Positions 18,574 through 28,375 of a stretch of 64,000 nt of DNA are shown here, piece by piece (position 1 is the first letter of the stretch; every line of letters starts with the position of its first letter). The DNA is taken from the NCBI GenBank assembly GCA_019913005.1, contig JAIOHL010000162.1:62001-126000 (forward strand). The letters run 5' to 3'. A program made the position numbers and the translations under genes. The notes beneath the pieces are model-generated. The model had not been told where the DNA came from and made no database searches. It saw nothing but the letters and a program-made list of their open reading frames with translations. Source of the stretch: Anaerolineae bacterium. GTDB taxonomy: Bacteria > Chloroflexota > Anaerolineae > Aggregatilineales > J027.

Positions 18574-19305
18574 CTAGCGCGTCTGACGTAGCGCTTCTAA
18601 AACAGTTGAAACAAGTTGTGCATCTAATTCTTCTGCATAATTTTCCCCAAAGAAAAATTCTGGGAGACTACCAGAACTTGGAACATACAAAAACCACGCT
18701 CTCTCATTATAGTCTACCGCCTGAATACTTGTCAGCGGAAACGACCAATCCTGTTTATGGCCCAACAAGTGAATTTGCTGGTCGGTTACAAAAAATGACC
18801 CCGTGTCCTTTATATTGAGCCGCCCTTGCGCAAACGCCCCAGTTTGGCCTTGATAAAAAATGACATGGCGAAAAGTCATATAGATTTTTTCATCCGGATT
18901 TAACAACGGGGGCGGCGGGGCCAGTGAAAGTGGTTTAAGCCATTGGAGATTGCCTTGTTGAGACTGTCGTACTCGTTGTCGTTGGACATAGGAGCGGGTA
19001 CTGATTTCTACAGCATCATCCGCAGAAAGCCAGCCTGCCTTGCCAAGATACAATCCAGAAAAATAATATTCTCGGCTGTGGTTATAGCGCCCGTAGCGTA
19101 TCCCCCAATGATCGGCGGCCCCATTTTCAGGCTCATAATCAAAGGAAGCAATCGAGCCGCATTGATTACAGATGAGGAGGGGATAGTTTCTCCCTATCCC
19201 AAAAATTCTACGCGGCTCACTCAATACCATCGCGCCTTCAGCATGGCAAAAAAGACACCCAAGAAGCGGTGCTGGTAAATCGTCTTGAGCAGGAATATCG
19301 CTCAT
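18574..19305 (-). CDS. Zinc-ribbon protein of unknown function
   Basis: 243 residues. An N-terminal zinc ribbon is formed by GCLFCHAEG and LICNQCGSI (two CxxC pairs, residues about 17-50). A middle part (LSADDAVEISTRSYVQRQR) leads to a C-terminal beta-rich segment (MTFRHVIFYQGQTG, GRLNIKDTGSFFVTDQQIHL, WSFPLTSIQAVDYN) that resembles PH-like or GRAM-like domains of other Chloroflexota proteins. Function unknown. It starts five bases after the stop of trpS on the same strand, so it is probably the second gene of a trpS operon. Confidence 0.65.
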   Translation of the reverse strand: MSDIPAQDDLPAPLLGCLFCHAEGAMVLSEPRRIFGIGRNYPLLICNQCGSIASFDYEPENGAADHWGIRYGRYNHSREYYFSGLYLGKAGWLSADDAVEISTRSYVQRQRVRQSQQGNLQWLKPLSLAPPPPLLNPDEKIYMTFRHVIFYQGQTGAFAQGRLNIKDTGSFFVTDQQIHLLGHKQDWSFPLTSIQAVDYNERAWFLYVPSSGSLPEFFFGENYAEELDAQLVSTVLEALRQTR

Positions 19306-19310
19306 AAGTT

Positions 19311-20348
19311 TTATTGGGCTGAAGCAGTCATCAATTGGCTAGCTGGCATAAATCCCATATTACGATAAGCCGCTGCGAGTGTTGGCGCTGCGAGGTTACG
19401 GGCACGCTCCGCCCCTGCGGCCAAGAGTTCATCCAAGTAGCCCTCATCGGCGGTAATTTCGTTATAACGGGCTTGGATGGGTTTGATCGTTTCCAATACA
19501 ACTTCGGCAACCTCTTTTTTCAAGTCGCCGTAACGCTTCCCTACGAAATGGGCCTCAACCTCAGCTTTTGTACCACCAGCAAGAGCCTGATAAATCGTCA
19601 GTAAATTGTTGACCCCAGCACGTTCGGGATCATCACTGAAAGTCACCAAGCTACCAGAATCGGTGACGGCACGCATGACGGATTTTCGAATTTGATCGAG
19701 GTTATCCAACAGATGAACCGCGTGGTATTGAGATTTTTCACTCTTACTCATCTTTGCCAATGGATTATCCAGCCCCATCACTCGTGCCCCTTCCTGTGCC
19801 AACCGGACTTCGGGAATAGTGAAGGTCTCCCCATAGAGGTGGTTAAATCGTTGGGCGATGTCACGGGTAATTTCCAGATGCTGTTTTTGGTCATCTCCAA
19901 CCGGCACAACCTCGGTATGATAGAGCAAAATATCAGCGGCCATCAACGTCGGATAACACAGCAGACCACTCGACACCGAGGCCTCTTCAGCTTTAGCCGA
20001 TTTATCTTTAAATTGGGTCATCCGATAGAGCCAACCCAACGGCGTAACACACGTAAGCAGCCAACCAAGCTCTGCATGGGCTGTCACATGGGACTGCACA
20101 AAAATGATAGATCGCTTGGGGTCAACGCCACATGCAATATATAGTGCCGCTACCTCCCGAGCTTTAGAAGCTAGAATAGCGGGATCATGCCCTGCGGTGA
20201 TGGCATGTAAATCTACTACACAATACAGCGGGTCAAACTCCTCTTGATACTGTACCCATTGACGAATCGCTCCAATGTAATTACCAATCGTCAAATCACC
20301 GGAAGGCTGGATTCCGGAAAATACACGCTTACGTTTCTGATCTGTCAT
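19311..20348 (-). CDS. trpS: Tryptophanyl-tRNA synthetase
   Basis: 345 residues, standard for bacterial TrpRS. FSGIQPSGDLTIGNYIGAI holds the HIGH-type signature (TIGN) and KMSKSEKS the KMSKS loop. Other landmarks are YRMTQFKDKSAK, LYHTEVVPVGDDQKQHLE and YGETFTIPE. The enzyme charges tRNA-Trp with tryptophan in the cytosol. Its 124-base upstream region shows a short CAATCC/GGATTG hairpin but no clear T-box, so tRNA-controlled expression is not supported. Confidence 0.96.
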   Translation of the reverse strand: MTDQKRKRVFSGIQPSGDLTIGNYIGAIRQWVQYQEEFDPLYCVVDLHAITAGHDPAILASKAREVAALYIACGVDPKRSIIFVQSHVTAHAELGWLLTCVTPLGWLYRMTQFKDKSAKAEEASVSSGLLCYPTLMAADILLYHTEVVPVGDDQKQHLEITRDIAQRFNHLYGETFTIPEVRLAQEGARVMGLDNPLAKMSKSEKSQYHAVHLLDNLDQIRKSVMRAVTDSGSLVTFSDDPERAGVNNLLTIYQALAGGTKAEVEAHFVGKRYGDLKKEVAEVVLETIKPIQARYNEITADEGYLDELLAAGAERARNLAAPTLAAAYRNMGFMPASQLMTASAQ

Positions 20349-20471
20349 GGAAGACCCTTCATCGAAAAAAGAACTAGCCTGTCATGGCATTTTAACATTG
20401 GCTTCAATCAGGTCGCAATCCCCATTCAATGGATTGTGTCACGTCAAAGATCGCTGTGGTTTAGATTATTC

Positions 20472-21527
20472 TTACCCCAAACTTTTGAAGACCTGCGCTA
20501 TTTTCTGGCTAATGACAGGTTGACTGAAATGAAGTTCGACAATCCGTCGTCCGTTATCACCGTAAATAGAACCCATCTCCCGCTGCTGATAAAATGTCAT
20601 CAGCCCATCAAGCCATTCTCTATGATTGGATGCGCCAAGTCCGACCTGCCCCATATTCAAAACTTCTTGGTTCATACCCACGGGTGAGACGACGACGGGT
20701 AGACCCGACGCCATATATTGGAGCATCTTGAAGCTGCATTTTCCACGAGTCCATGCGGTCTCTGGTAGCGGCATAATCCCAATATCCATTTGATTCACAT
20801 ACTGGGCCGCCGTTTCGCGTTGCCATTTCACAAAGATCACGCGGCTTGGGTCAATATTTTTAAAAACAGGTGGTTCACTGCTGACAATCATCAATCTAGC
20901 GTTAGGGGCTTTGGAGAAGAATTCGCGTAGAGAATCTTCAATGGCCTGCAAATAAGTGAGATTGCCCGATGTGCCGAGCCAGCCAACTATAAACTGCTGC
21001 GTTCTGTCTCGAGAAGTAGCCGGCGCAAATTCCAAAGTATCTATGGCGGTTGGAACAATCTCGATTTGATCTGTATACTGTTTAACCCACTCTGCCAGAT
21101 ACTTGTTGCCTACAATCACACAGGTTGCTCGTTTTACAATATATCGAATCGCCTTTTCCCCAAAGGGTCTTACTAGCCAAATCGCATCATCCATATCAAA
21201 TACGAAGGGCCTTTTCAGCAGAGGTTCTAGGGTCAAATAGCCGGGTAAAATGGATCGCTCTAGCCAAGTAACTTGACTTCGCCAACTTCCCACCAAACCC
21301 GGTATTCTCATGCTCAGTTTTGCGCCCTGCCATGTAATGGAAATGGGGAAAACATATCGCTCTTTGATATTTTTCGGCCAGTATGGAATTGGATAATATT
21401 TATTTATAAATGGCTGAAATTCGGTAACCTCTACCCCAAAAGACCTCAGAGAAGAGATGTGTTGCTGGACCCGAAACAAGGTAGATGGAATATTCTTACC
21501 AGAGGTTAATGCGGCAACTTCGATCAT
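20472..21527 (-). CDS. Glycosyltransferase, GT4-like
   Basis: 351 residues. The ATG at 21527 overlaps the stop of the upstream methyltransferase as ATGA, indicating coupled translation; a longer reading would run deep into that gene. A GT-B fold is suggested by RPFVFDMDDAIWL, VKRATCVIVGNKYLAEWV, IEIVPTAIDT, FIVGWLGTSGNLTYL and GKCSFKMLQYMASGLPVVVS, the last being the nucleotide-sugar donor site. Probable retaining enzyme acting in surface-polysaccharide synthesis. Acceptor and sugar unknown. Confidence 0.85.
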   Translation of the reverse strand: MIEVAALTSGKNIPSTLFRVQQHISSLRSFGVEVTEFQPFINKYYPIPYWPKNIKERYVFPISITWQGAKLSMRIPGLVGSWRSQVTWLERSILPGYLTLEPLLKRPFVFDMDDAIWLVRPFGEKAIRYIVKRATCVIVGNKYLAEWVKQYTDQIEIVPTAIDTLEFAPATSRDRTQQFIVGWLGTSGNLTYLQAIEDSLREFFSKAPNARLMIVSSEPPVFKNIDPSRVIFVKWQRETAAQYVNQMDIGIMPLPETAWTRGKCSFKMLQYMASGLPVVVSPVGMNQEVLNMGQVGLGASNHREWLDGLMTFYQQREMGSIYGDNGRRIVELHFSQPVISQKIAQVFKSLG

Positions 21528-22477
21528 TGAGTTTTTCTCGCCCATATAGACATGCGCCCTGTCTGACCGAATAAGCTCATCAAGAAAGCTAAAGGATAGG
21601 CTATTTGCTGCTTTCGCCATGAACCTGTCTCAAAATGGAGCAGTGCCTGTGTTAAGCGGCTGTTTGGATAACCCCAGTCCTGCATTTTGTAGCCGAGGCT
21701 AATCGCCAGATTACACACATTGCGATGATGTAGAATCCGCTCAACATTCCATCCGGAGTATTGCAGCATCTGTGTGATGGTTCGGGGCGTAAAATGACTG
21801 ATATGCGTTGGAACTTGCAGGGCAAACCAAGCATCTTTAAATATTCGGAATTCTAGGGAGGCCGCATTGGGGACAGAAATGGCAAGCCATCCTCCCGGCT
21901 TAGTCCATTCATGCAATTTTCTCAATGATGCAACTGGAGCATGAAGATGTTCAACCACCATCCAACCAACCACCAAATCATATTGTAGAGGCGGCTCTGG
22001 AGCGTCCTCAAGGGTTCCGGTATAGACCGAATAACCTAACTCGCGTGCTCTTTCGGCTGATTTGCTGTCGGGTTCTATACCAGCGACTTGCCATCCCTGT
22101 TGTGCCATCGCGTGCATAAATCTTCCCCCCGCGCAACCAACTTCTAAAAGATGACCGGGTGGAATAGGCGGGACAGGTTCAAAATTGTATTTGATAACTG
22201 AATGAAAGACTTTTTTCCACAGACTAGAGAGGTTGGGTTTTTGGGGTTGAACGCCAGCTTGAAAAGGGCCGTATTCATCTGGGTAATAATAACCTATCGT
22301 CTCTCGTGTAGGGCGAGGATTTGTACGCATAAGACCACACATTTTACACCGGACAACCGAAAACTGGCCCGGTAATTGGTGCAGTCTGTCATATCCAACA
22401 AATAATAAGTCATCATTCGATTCACACCCCATCGGGCAATTCCAAGATTCTAACTGAACTTCCGGTGGATATTGCAC
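21524..22477 (-). CDS. SAM-dependent methyltransferase with N-terminal zinc ribbon
   Basis: 317 residues. A zinc-binding head (CPMGC, then RCKMCGLMRTNPRP) precedes a class I methyltransferase domain. LLEVGCAGGRFMHAMAQQG is the SAM-binding motif I, followed by GIEPD, YDLVVGWMVVEHL and KPGGWLAISVPN. Proteins of this plan methylate sugars or sugar-nucleotides in polysaccharide and secondary-metabolite clusters. The first 56 bases overlap the end of the flippase gene; the Cys codons of the zinc ribbon lie in or near this overlap, so the start is probably right. Confidence 0.85.
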   Translation of the reverse strand: MQYPPEVQLESWNCPMGCESNDDLLFVGYDRLHQLPGQFSVVRCKMCGLMRTNPRPTRETIGYYYPDEYGPFQAGVQPQKPNLSSLWKKVFHSVIKYNFEPVPPIPPGHLLEVGCAGGRFMHAMAQQGWQVAGIEPDSKSAERARELGYSVYTGTLEDAPEPPLQYDLVVGWMVVEHLHAPVASLRKLHEWTKPGGWLAISVPNAASLEFRIFKDAWFALQVPTHISHFTPRTITQMLQYSGWNVERILHHRNVCNLAISLGYKMQDWGYPNSRLTQALLHFETGSWRKQQIAYPLAFLMSLFGQTGRMSIWARKTQ

Positions 22478-23729
22478 GGCCTACTTCCCTTTCTAAGAAA
22501 ACAAACTCAACCAAGGCGTTGAAAAAATAGTATAAGGTCGTGGCTATTACGATGCCGGTCAACCCAAGAAATAAAAACCCAACAATTTTGAGAATGGCCC
22601 CTATTGTAAAGCCGACGATCCCAATTTGGGTGGGGGACGTCGTATTTCCCTTGGCGTAAAATGATGAGGCCAAGATTTGTCCGAGAGCGCCGCCCACGGG
22701 AAAACCAATCAATAGAATCATGAGCCACCATAACCGTTGAACGTTATCCGCTGTAACCTCGCCATAGCCAACGACCCGCTTGAGTAACATTTGTCCAATC
22801 GTCAGCCATAAAACAAATCCGATCATGGACAGGCCCATAATCAGTAGAAGTCTCAATCGGTAGACATGACGAAACTGAACCCATTCATCCGATTTTGCAA
22901 GTTTTGCCAGTTGGGGCACCATCGGCGCAGCGATTGCACTATTGATAATCATGAGGGGAATAGAATAGATTTGCTGTCCAAGATAAAGTAGTGACAAATT
23001 ACCCCGCGTCGTCATAGACAACAAAAAGCGATCAATTATTGGGTCGGTTTTATAATAAGCAGTTCCAAGAAGTAAGGGTCTAATTTTACGCCATCCCTCT
23101 ATTAAACGCGGAGATCTAAAATTCGGCATCTGAAAATGTGAAACTCCGGTGAGCAGTAGGGCAACCTGAATCCCAACGCGAATGACCATTGCCCATGATG
23201 CCGTGATGATCCCATATCGAGGTAAACCCCACCAAAGCAAACCTAAACCTACTAGCGATCCGAGCAATGGGGTAAACTCCGCCCAGATAAAGCGTTGTCT
23301 CGCGTGATAGACACCTAATAACACAGTGGATACAGCGGTCAAGACCATGGTAATCAGTTGGATACGAGTGAGCCTGACGGTAAGTGCCTTGCCATCTGCT
23401 GAAAACCCCGGAACAAGCAACGGTATCCAGACGGGTGCGAGAACAAACAAAACTAAAGCAAGTAGACTAAATAGAATTACAATGATAAACAAAAAGCTCC
23501 ACGCATCCTGCCAAAATTCATCTTCCCCAAGTCCGGTCAATAATGGAACGAGAACGTGCATTAGTGACTGACTGATCACGGTCAAAACAAATTGTGGCAG
23601 GGTTAAGCTGGCGAATAGCGCATCTGTTTGCCCCCCCGGCCCAATAATGATCAGGATATACCATTGAATCAAGAAGGTAATAACGAGATTAAATCCAACC
23701 AATACCCCGATGGAGAGGCTAATTTTCAT
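22422..23729 (-). CDS. MurJ/MviN-like lipid-linked oligosaccharide flippase
   Basis: 435 residues, about 12-13 hydrophobic segments. The beginning (VGFNLVITFLIQWYILIIIG) with GGQTDALFASLTLPQFVLTV resembles the first helices of MurJ/MviN and Wzx proteins. In a locus with glycosyltransferases it more likely flips a lipid-linked polysaccharide unit than lipid II. It overlaps the methyltransferase gene downstream by 56 bases. A 192-base gap containing a hairpin separates it from the glycosyltransferase upstream. Confidence 0.75.
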   Translation of the reverse strand: MKISLSIGVLVGFNLVITFLIQWYILIIIGPGGQTDALFASLTLPQFVLTVISQSLMHVLVPLLTGLGEDEFWQDAWSFLFIIVILFSLLALVLFVLAPVWIPLLVPGFSADGKALTVRLTRIQLITMVLTAVSTVLLGVYHARQRFIWAEFTPLLGSLVGLGLLWWGLPRYGIITASWAMVIRVGIQVALLLTGVSHFQMPNFRSPRLIEGWRKIRPLLLGTAYYKTDPIIDRFLLSMTTRGNLSLLYLGQQIYSIPLMIINSAIAAPMVPQLAKLAKSDEWVQFRHVYRLRLLLIMGLSMIGFVLWLTIGQMLLKRVVGYGEVTADNVQRLWWLMILLIGFPVGGALGQILASSFYAKGNTTSPTQIGIVGFTIGAILKIVGFLFLGLTGIVIATTLYYFFNALVEFVFLEREVGRAISTGSSVRILELPDGV

Positions 23730-23870
23730 GATGACGACTCATTCTGCGGGCGGACCCTGATGAACTGATATTGGTGAGCGGCGTGCGTCAAAGTATTATG
23801 GTACAGTTTATCCGTAGGGGATAGTGGAGCGACCCTTGAATGAGAATCAAGTGGATGCCTGAAGTTCCCA

Positions 23871-23895
23871 TGCCATACTGACAATCAGCATGGCA
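23871..23895. repeat. Intergenic hairpin in polysaccharide cluster
   Basis: TGCCATACTGA and TCAGCATGGCA form an 11-base inverted repeat with one mismatch and a three-base loop. It lies between the glycosyltransferase stop and the flippase start on the minus strand. No T-run follows on that strand, so it could mark a processing or pausing site rather than a full terminator. Confidence 0.55.
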
Positions 23896-23921
23896 GCGTT
23901 TTCTAAAGAAAGCTTCTGAAA

Positions 23922-25082
23922 TCAGTGCCAATAGCAGAGTTTATGGTATCGGGATATAGTTAAATGTTGATAAAGTTGTTCATAATCATTGACCATCCGT
24001 GCCATCGAAAAATCAGCCGCACGGCGCAGGCAATTTTGCCGCATGGTAGTCAAGGTACTGCTAGGCAGGTTCATAACATGGTAGAGTGTCTCAGCCAGAT
24101 GATCTACGTCGCCTGTATTGACCACCCAGCCAGTTTCATTTTGACGAATAACTCCTGCGGCGTTAGCACCCTCAAAAATAATGACTGGGCGGCCCGTTGC
24201 AAGGGACTCAAGTGCAACATTCGGCATTCCTTCGGCTAGGGACACCAAAATGGTAACATCTGTCGCATGATAATAGGCTTCTGGGCAGTCGGTTTGATGA
24301 TACTGCTGAAAAATATCATACAATTGATAGCGCTGAATAGTCTCATCCAATTTAGTTTGAATGAGCTTATGCTCTTGTTCACCCACCACAATGACTTTAA
24401 GCCGAGCTGACAGTTTCCCCTGTTCACGTAATTGTCCAATAGCTTGTGCTAGTAGGTGCGGCGCTTTGGGATATGCCAATCTTCCAACTATAGTCAAAAG
24501 TAGTGTTGCACCACTGGCGATTTTTTCGCGTAATTCGGGTTGTGGATTATGTGCGAACCGTTCCGTGTCCACCCCATTAGGAATCATCAACACCCGGGAC
24601 GCAGGTACTTTGGCATGTTCAACGAGCTGTTTCTGCAAATGCGGACTATTGCAAACGATAGTCGAACACAACCTCCAACTTAAACGCTCATAGCGTAGTT
24701 GTTTGGGAGTATAGGTGGCACGAACCGCCCCAATCAGTTTAAGACGGGGTGGCATCAAGGGACGGGCCAACCGCGACAGCAAATTACTGTGGTAATTCAC
24801 AGCATGGAAGATTTGTGGACGTATTTGCCAACTCAAGCGTACCAATGCCTGCCACCCCCGCAGTTTGTCCTTCGTGCTCCACCCTAAATCCAACAGATGT
24901 ACTGGAACATTGGCAGCCTCAATGTGGGGTAAAAAATGGAGACTGCGACCTGCCTTTGGGCCATAAAGACAAATGAGATGGGGTTCAAAACGGGTGCGGT
25001 CAAGCCGGGTGACAAGTTCGGTAATCTGCCGTTCGACGCCACCCGACATTAGAAAGTCGGTGCAATAGAGAATTCGGATCAT
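23922..25082 (-). CDS. Glycosyltransferase family 4
   Basis: 386 residues. The N-terminal Rossmann half contains LMSGGVERQITELVTRL (GGVE motif) and the acceptor side. The C-terminal half has VLMIPNGVDTERF, LLTIVGRLAYPKAPHLL, DVTILVSLAEGMPNVALESL and ATGRPVIIFE, the donor-binding E-x7-E pattern of GT4. Retaining transferase using a nucleotide sugar; sugar and acceptor unknown. It starts three bases after the asnB stop, so both form an operon. Confidence 0.9.
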   Translation of the reverse strand: MIRILYCTDFLMSGGVERQITELVTRLDRTRFEPHLICLYGPKAGRSLHFLPHIEAANVPVHLLDLGWSTKDKLRGWQALVRLSWQIRPQIFHAVNYHSNLLSRLARPLMPPRLKLIGAVRATYTPKQLRYERLSWRLCSTIVCNSPHLQKQLVEHAKVPASRVLMIPNGVDTERFAHNPQPELREKIASGATLLLTIVGRLAYPKAPHLLAQAIGQLREQGKLSARLKVIVVGEQEHKLIQTKLDETIQRYQLYDIFQQYHQTDCPEAYYHATDVTILVSLAEGMPNVALESLATGRPVIIFEGANAAGVIRQNETGWVVNTGDVDHLAETLYHVMNLPSSTLTTMRQNCLRRAADFSMARMVNDYEQLYQHLTISRYHKLCYWH

Positions 25083-25085
25083 AGG

Positions 25086-26954
25086 CTAGGCCGCATATTC
25101 CTGCGCCCATAACTCAAAACACAATAAGGCCCACAGCCGTTCACGATGGTCGCCTGTCCCATTGGTGTGTTCACCTATCAAGCGGCTTACCACAACGGGA
25201 TTAAACAACCCTCGGTGGCGTGCCCTCTCACTGGTCAGGGTATCCCGCATCAAGCCATTGAGCGGGCCAGCCAACCATTCTTTGAGCGGAATCTCAAACC
25301 CCTTTTTACCCCGTTGATGTATTTGTGGCGGCAGTAAATCCCCCAACGCCTTCTTGAGGATAATCTTGGTCCCACCCCATCCCAATTTATAATGAGAGGG
25401 AACCCGCGCCATAAATTCAAAAACCTCGTGATCCAGTAGTGGGGAGCGCACCTCCAGTGACGCTAACATGCTGGCCCGATCCACTTTGACCAGAATATCA
25501 CCGGGCATATAGCCGCGCACATCCCCATATTGGATGCGGCCCAGCCAATCCAATTCATGCACCTGCTGCAAAATCACCTGTTTAACCTGCTCGGCTTGGT
25601 AATCACCCAGTTGATACAAGGCGTCGGGGGTATACAATTCAGCCCGACGGTCAGTCGTAAAAAAGCCGCCAAGATCGTGCCAGCGGTCAGTGGGTTCATT
25701 GACCACCGAAAGATAAGGTCGCAGTTTGGTGAATTTTGGCATAACTCGACCCATACTTTCCGCCGGGGAGCGCAGGGGATGGGGAATATAACGCTGCAAC
25801 AATTGATGGCGATAGGCATAGAGATAACGATGATACCCGCCGAATACTTCGTCACCTGCATCCCCACTGAGAGCCACTGTTACATGCTGACGCGCTGCTT
25901 GGGAAACATAATAAGTGGGTATCACGGAAGAATCAGCAAAGGGTTCGTCAAGCTGATGGATGATTTTGGGTAGAATCGCCACTACGTCAGGTCGTACCAC
26001 CTCACGCACATGATCGGTGTGGCAGTAATCCGCCACAATCTGTGCATAGGCTGTCTCATCGTAGACCGATTCATCAAAACCAATGGAAAATGTGCGCACA
26101 GGTTGGGTGCTTACTTGACTCATTAGCGCGACAACCGCACTACTATCCACTCCACCGCTTAAAAATGCCCCTAGTGGTACATCACTAATCATCCGTAGGC
26201 GCACCGCCTCTTTCAAGATTTCGCGCAGTTCAGTCGCTTGATCTTCCAACGGACGCCGATCCCATTGGTCAGGCGGTAGCATCGTTGGATGCCAGTATTC
26301 CTGCAAAGTCGCCTGCCCATCGGCATTGATAGTCATGGTGTGACCGGGGGGCAATTTACGAATAGATTTAAAGATGGAGCGCGGCGCAGTGATATAACCA
26401 TATGCCAGATATTCATCAAGGGCCTCGCGGTCAAGTTCCCTTGAAACATTCGGATGCTCCAAAATGCCCTTGAGTTCACTGGCAAAAATCAGTTTTTCAT
26501 TGTCCAGATAGGTATAGATGGGTTTTTTGCCAAAGCGATCCACCGCCAGCATGAGGCGATTTTCACGGGCATCCCAGATGGCAAAAGCAAACATGCCACG
26601 CAATTGTTTTACACAATCCAAGCCAAATTCCTCATAGGCATGGATAATCGTTTCAGTATCGCCATTTGTATAAAACTGATGATTTTCGATGAGGCGGGAA
26701 CGCAATGATTGAAAATTATAGATTTCCCCATTAAAAACAATCCACACACGACCATCTTCATTGTGCATCGGCTGATGGCTGCCTGCCACATCAATAATGC
26801 TGAGGCGGCGAAAACCTAAACCCACCGACCCCATCAATTGGCTACCCTCTTCATCTGGCCCGCGATGGCTAATTGGGTCGGTCATGCGACGAATAAGCGC
26901 GGCTTCGACTGAACGACTCTTCTCAAAATACCAGACCCCACAGATGCCACACAT
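25086..26954 (-). CDS. asnB: Asparagine synthetase (glutamine-hydrolysing)
   Basis: 622 residues. Cys2 (MCGICGVWYF) is the glutaminase nucleophile. FRRLSIIDV and FNGEIYNF complete the N-terminal Ntn domain. The synthetase half has the PP-loop SGGVDSSAVVALMSQ and the conserved ALSGDAGDEVFGGYHRYLY. It makes asparagine, or amidates another acid, using glutamine and ATP. Its place at the head of a glycosyltransferase operon suggests amidation of a sugar acid in a surface polymer as an alternative to housekeeping asparagine synthesis. Confidence 0.92.
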   Translation of the reverse strand: MCGICGVWYFEKSRSVEAALIRRMTDPISHRGPDEEGSQLMGSVGLGFRRLSIIDVAGSHQPMHNEDGRVWIVFNGEIYNFQSLRSRLIENHQFYTNGDTETIIHAYEEFGLDCVKQLRGMFAFAIWDARENRLMLAVDRFGKKPIYTYLDNEKLIFASELKGILEHPNVSRELDREALDEYLAYGYITAPRSIFKSIRKLPPGHTMTINADGQATLQEYWHPTMLPPDQWDRRPLEDQATELREILKEAVRLRMISDVPLGAFLSGGVDSSAVVALMSQVSTQPVRTFSIGFDESVYDETAYAQIVADYCHTDHVREVVRPDVVAILPKIIHQLDEPFADSSVIPTYYVSQAARQHVTVALSGDAGDEVFGGYHRYLYAYRHQLLQRYIPHPLRSPAESMGRVMPKFTKLRPYLSVVNEPTDRWHDLGGFFTTDRRAELYTPDALYQLGDYQAEQVKQVILQQVHELDWLGRIQYGDVRGYMPGDILVKVDRASMLASLEVRSPLLDHEVFEFMARVPSHYKLGWGGTKIILKKALGDLLPPQIHQRGKKGFEIPLKEWLAGPLNGLMRDTLTSERARHRGLFNPVVVSRLIGEHTNGTGDHRERLWALLCFELWAQEYAA

Positions 26955-27108
26955 GCTGCTATGTCCCTATCTAGCATTAAGCGAAACTGCAATTCAGTGT
27001 AACACACTCGTATCTCTTTATTGAACATTTTGATAATAATTATTGGCATCCGACAGTCTTTATAGCCCCATCTGCAAAACGTGATTTTCGACTAAATGAA
27101 CTTGCCTC

Positions 27109-27114
27109 TATAAT
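27109..27114 (+). promoter_or_regulatory. Probable -10 box of M23 peptidase gene
   Basis: A perfect TATAAT lies 41 bases before the ATG at 27156. No good -35 hexamer is at the expected distance, so the promoter may need help or be weak. Confidence 0.45.
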
Positions 27115-27155
27115 GGTACAGTGTTTAGAAAAACCAAATTTTGTTGAGGCTGCCG

Positions 27156-28370
27156 ATGATAAGTTATCTAAAACAAAATCCAGTGGTAGCATCATTCCTT
27201 GTGGGGGGTGTGGCTGTAGTGGTGGCAACCGCTGTTGCCGTCGCTATCATTACCTCTGGTGACGACGAAACACCGCCGCCATCCACCCAACAAGCCAATG
27301 TTGTCACAACTACTGAAGGGCCATTTATAACGTTGGAGACACCACCTAGCACGGTGGACGTTGGGATAGCTGCTCCGCTGCGTATCCGTGTCGAAGATAG
27401 TCAAGGGATTAGTTTCGTATCGGTGACTTTAGGTGATGAAGTCGTATGGCGTCCAGATGTGTTAGAAGGACAAAAAATCATTTACACCACCTACCCTTGG
27501 ATACCCGAAACGACGGGTGAGTTTTCTTTCATGGTCAATGCCCAAGCCGTAGATGGACGCGCCGCCGCCGAGGGATTTACCGTCACCTCTGGTTGCTGCC
27601 CACCGGAGGGAAATGTCAATTTAGGATATACCGTACAGTCGGGAGATGATCCGGTCAGCATTGCCGCACAACTGGGCGTCTGTTTTAATGAGCTATTGGC
27701 TGCCAACCCCGGCCTTGCCCAAATTCAGGAAGGCGATATTCTAACCATTCCCTACCGTCCCAGTGACGAGAATGAGGAGGAATTTGACCCTGATTCGTGC
27801 GGGGAGGCCCCAGACGGCTTTTTTGATGACCCTGCCATCCAAGAGATCGTGCAGCAAGTCGCCGAATCTGAAGCCGCCAATGGCCCGCAGCCCTATCGGA
27901 ACAGTCGTGTCCCAGTCGAAACCGTTGACATTACACGCGGCTTTGGCTGTGCTGAATTTTACACGGGTTATCGCGGTACGGATTGCCCCGACAACATGCC
28001 TTGGTTCCACACGGGAATTGATTTTTCCATTCGGCAGGGATCGCCAATCACCATATTGGATGGTGGGACAGTCACTCATGCCGGGCCAGATACTACCAGT
28101 AATGCCGATTGCTCCAGTACACGTGGTTCACAGCCCCCTCACAACGGCTATGGTCGGCACGTGCGTATGCAGTTGGGCGACTACATGTTCCTCTATGCTC
28201 ACCTCAGTGGGCTGAATACAGGGGTTGGCCGCGAATATGAAGGCCCCGGTTGGATTATTGGCTACGCGGGTTCCACGGGCTGCTCAACTGGCGCACATCT
28301 ACATCTGGAAGTGCGGCTCGACAATAAGCCTATTGACCCGGCGATCTATATCAATCAGGATGCGGAGTAG
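27156..28370 (+). CDS. Membrane-anchored M23 peptidase with LysM-like domain
   Basis: 404 residues from the ATG at 27156, which GAGG precedes by six bases. A membrane anchor (9-33) leads into an Ig-like region (about 55-145), then a LysM-type peptidoglycan-binding segment (YTVQSGDDPVSIAAQLGV, 158-200). The M23 (lysostaphin-type) fold follows, with zinc ligands His285 and Asp289 (FHTGIDFS) and His383 (HLHLEV); His349 (YAHL) is also conserved. Ligands are complete, so it should be an active peptidoglycan endopeptidase acting outside the membrane. The next gene begins five bases after its stop. Confidence 0.88.
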   Translation: MISYLKQNPVVASFLVGGVAVVVATAVAVAIITSGDDETPPPSTQQANVVTTTEGPFITLETPPSTVDVGIAAPLRIRVEDSQGISFVSVTLGDEVVWRPDVLEGQKIIYTTYPWIPETTGEFSFMVNAQAVDGRAAAEGFTVTSGCCPPEGNVNLGYTVQSGDDPVSIAAQLGVCFNELLAANPGLAQIQEGDILTIPYRPSDENEEEFDPDSCGEAPDGFFDDPAIQEIVQQVAESEAANGPQPYRNSRVPVETVDITRGFGCAEFYTGYRGTDCPDNMPWFHTGIDFSIRQGSPITILDGGTVTHAGPDTTSNADCSSTRGSQPPHNGYGRHVRMQLGDYMFLYAHLSGLNTGVGREYEGPGWIIGYAGSTGCSTGAHLHLEVRLDNKPIDPAIYINQDAE

Positions 28371-28375
28371 AAACC

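Noticed and set aside
20349-20471. Possible T-box leader of trpS
   Set aside because: Only about 120 bases, with a short CAATCC/GGATTG hairpin. No T-box core sequence or specifier loop could be seen.
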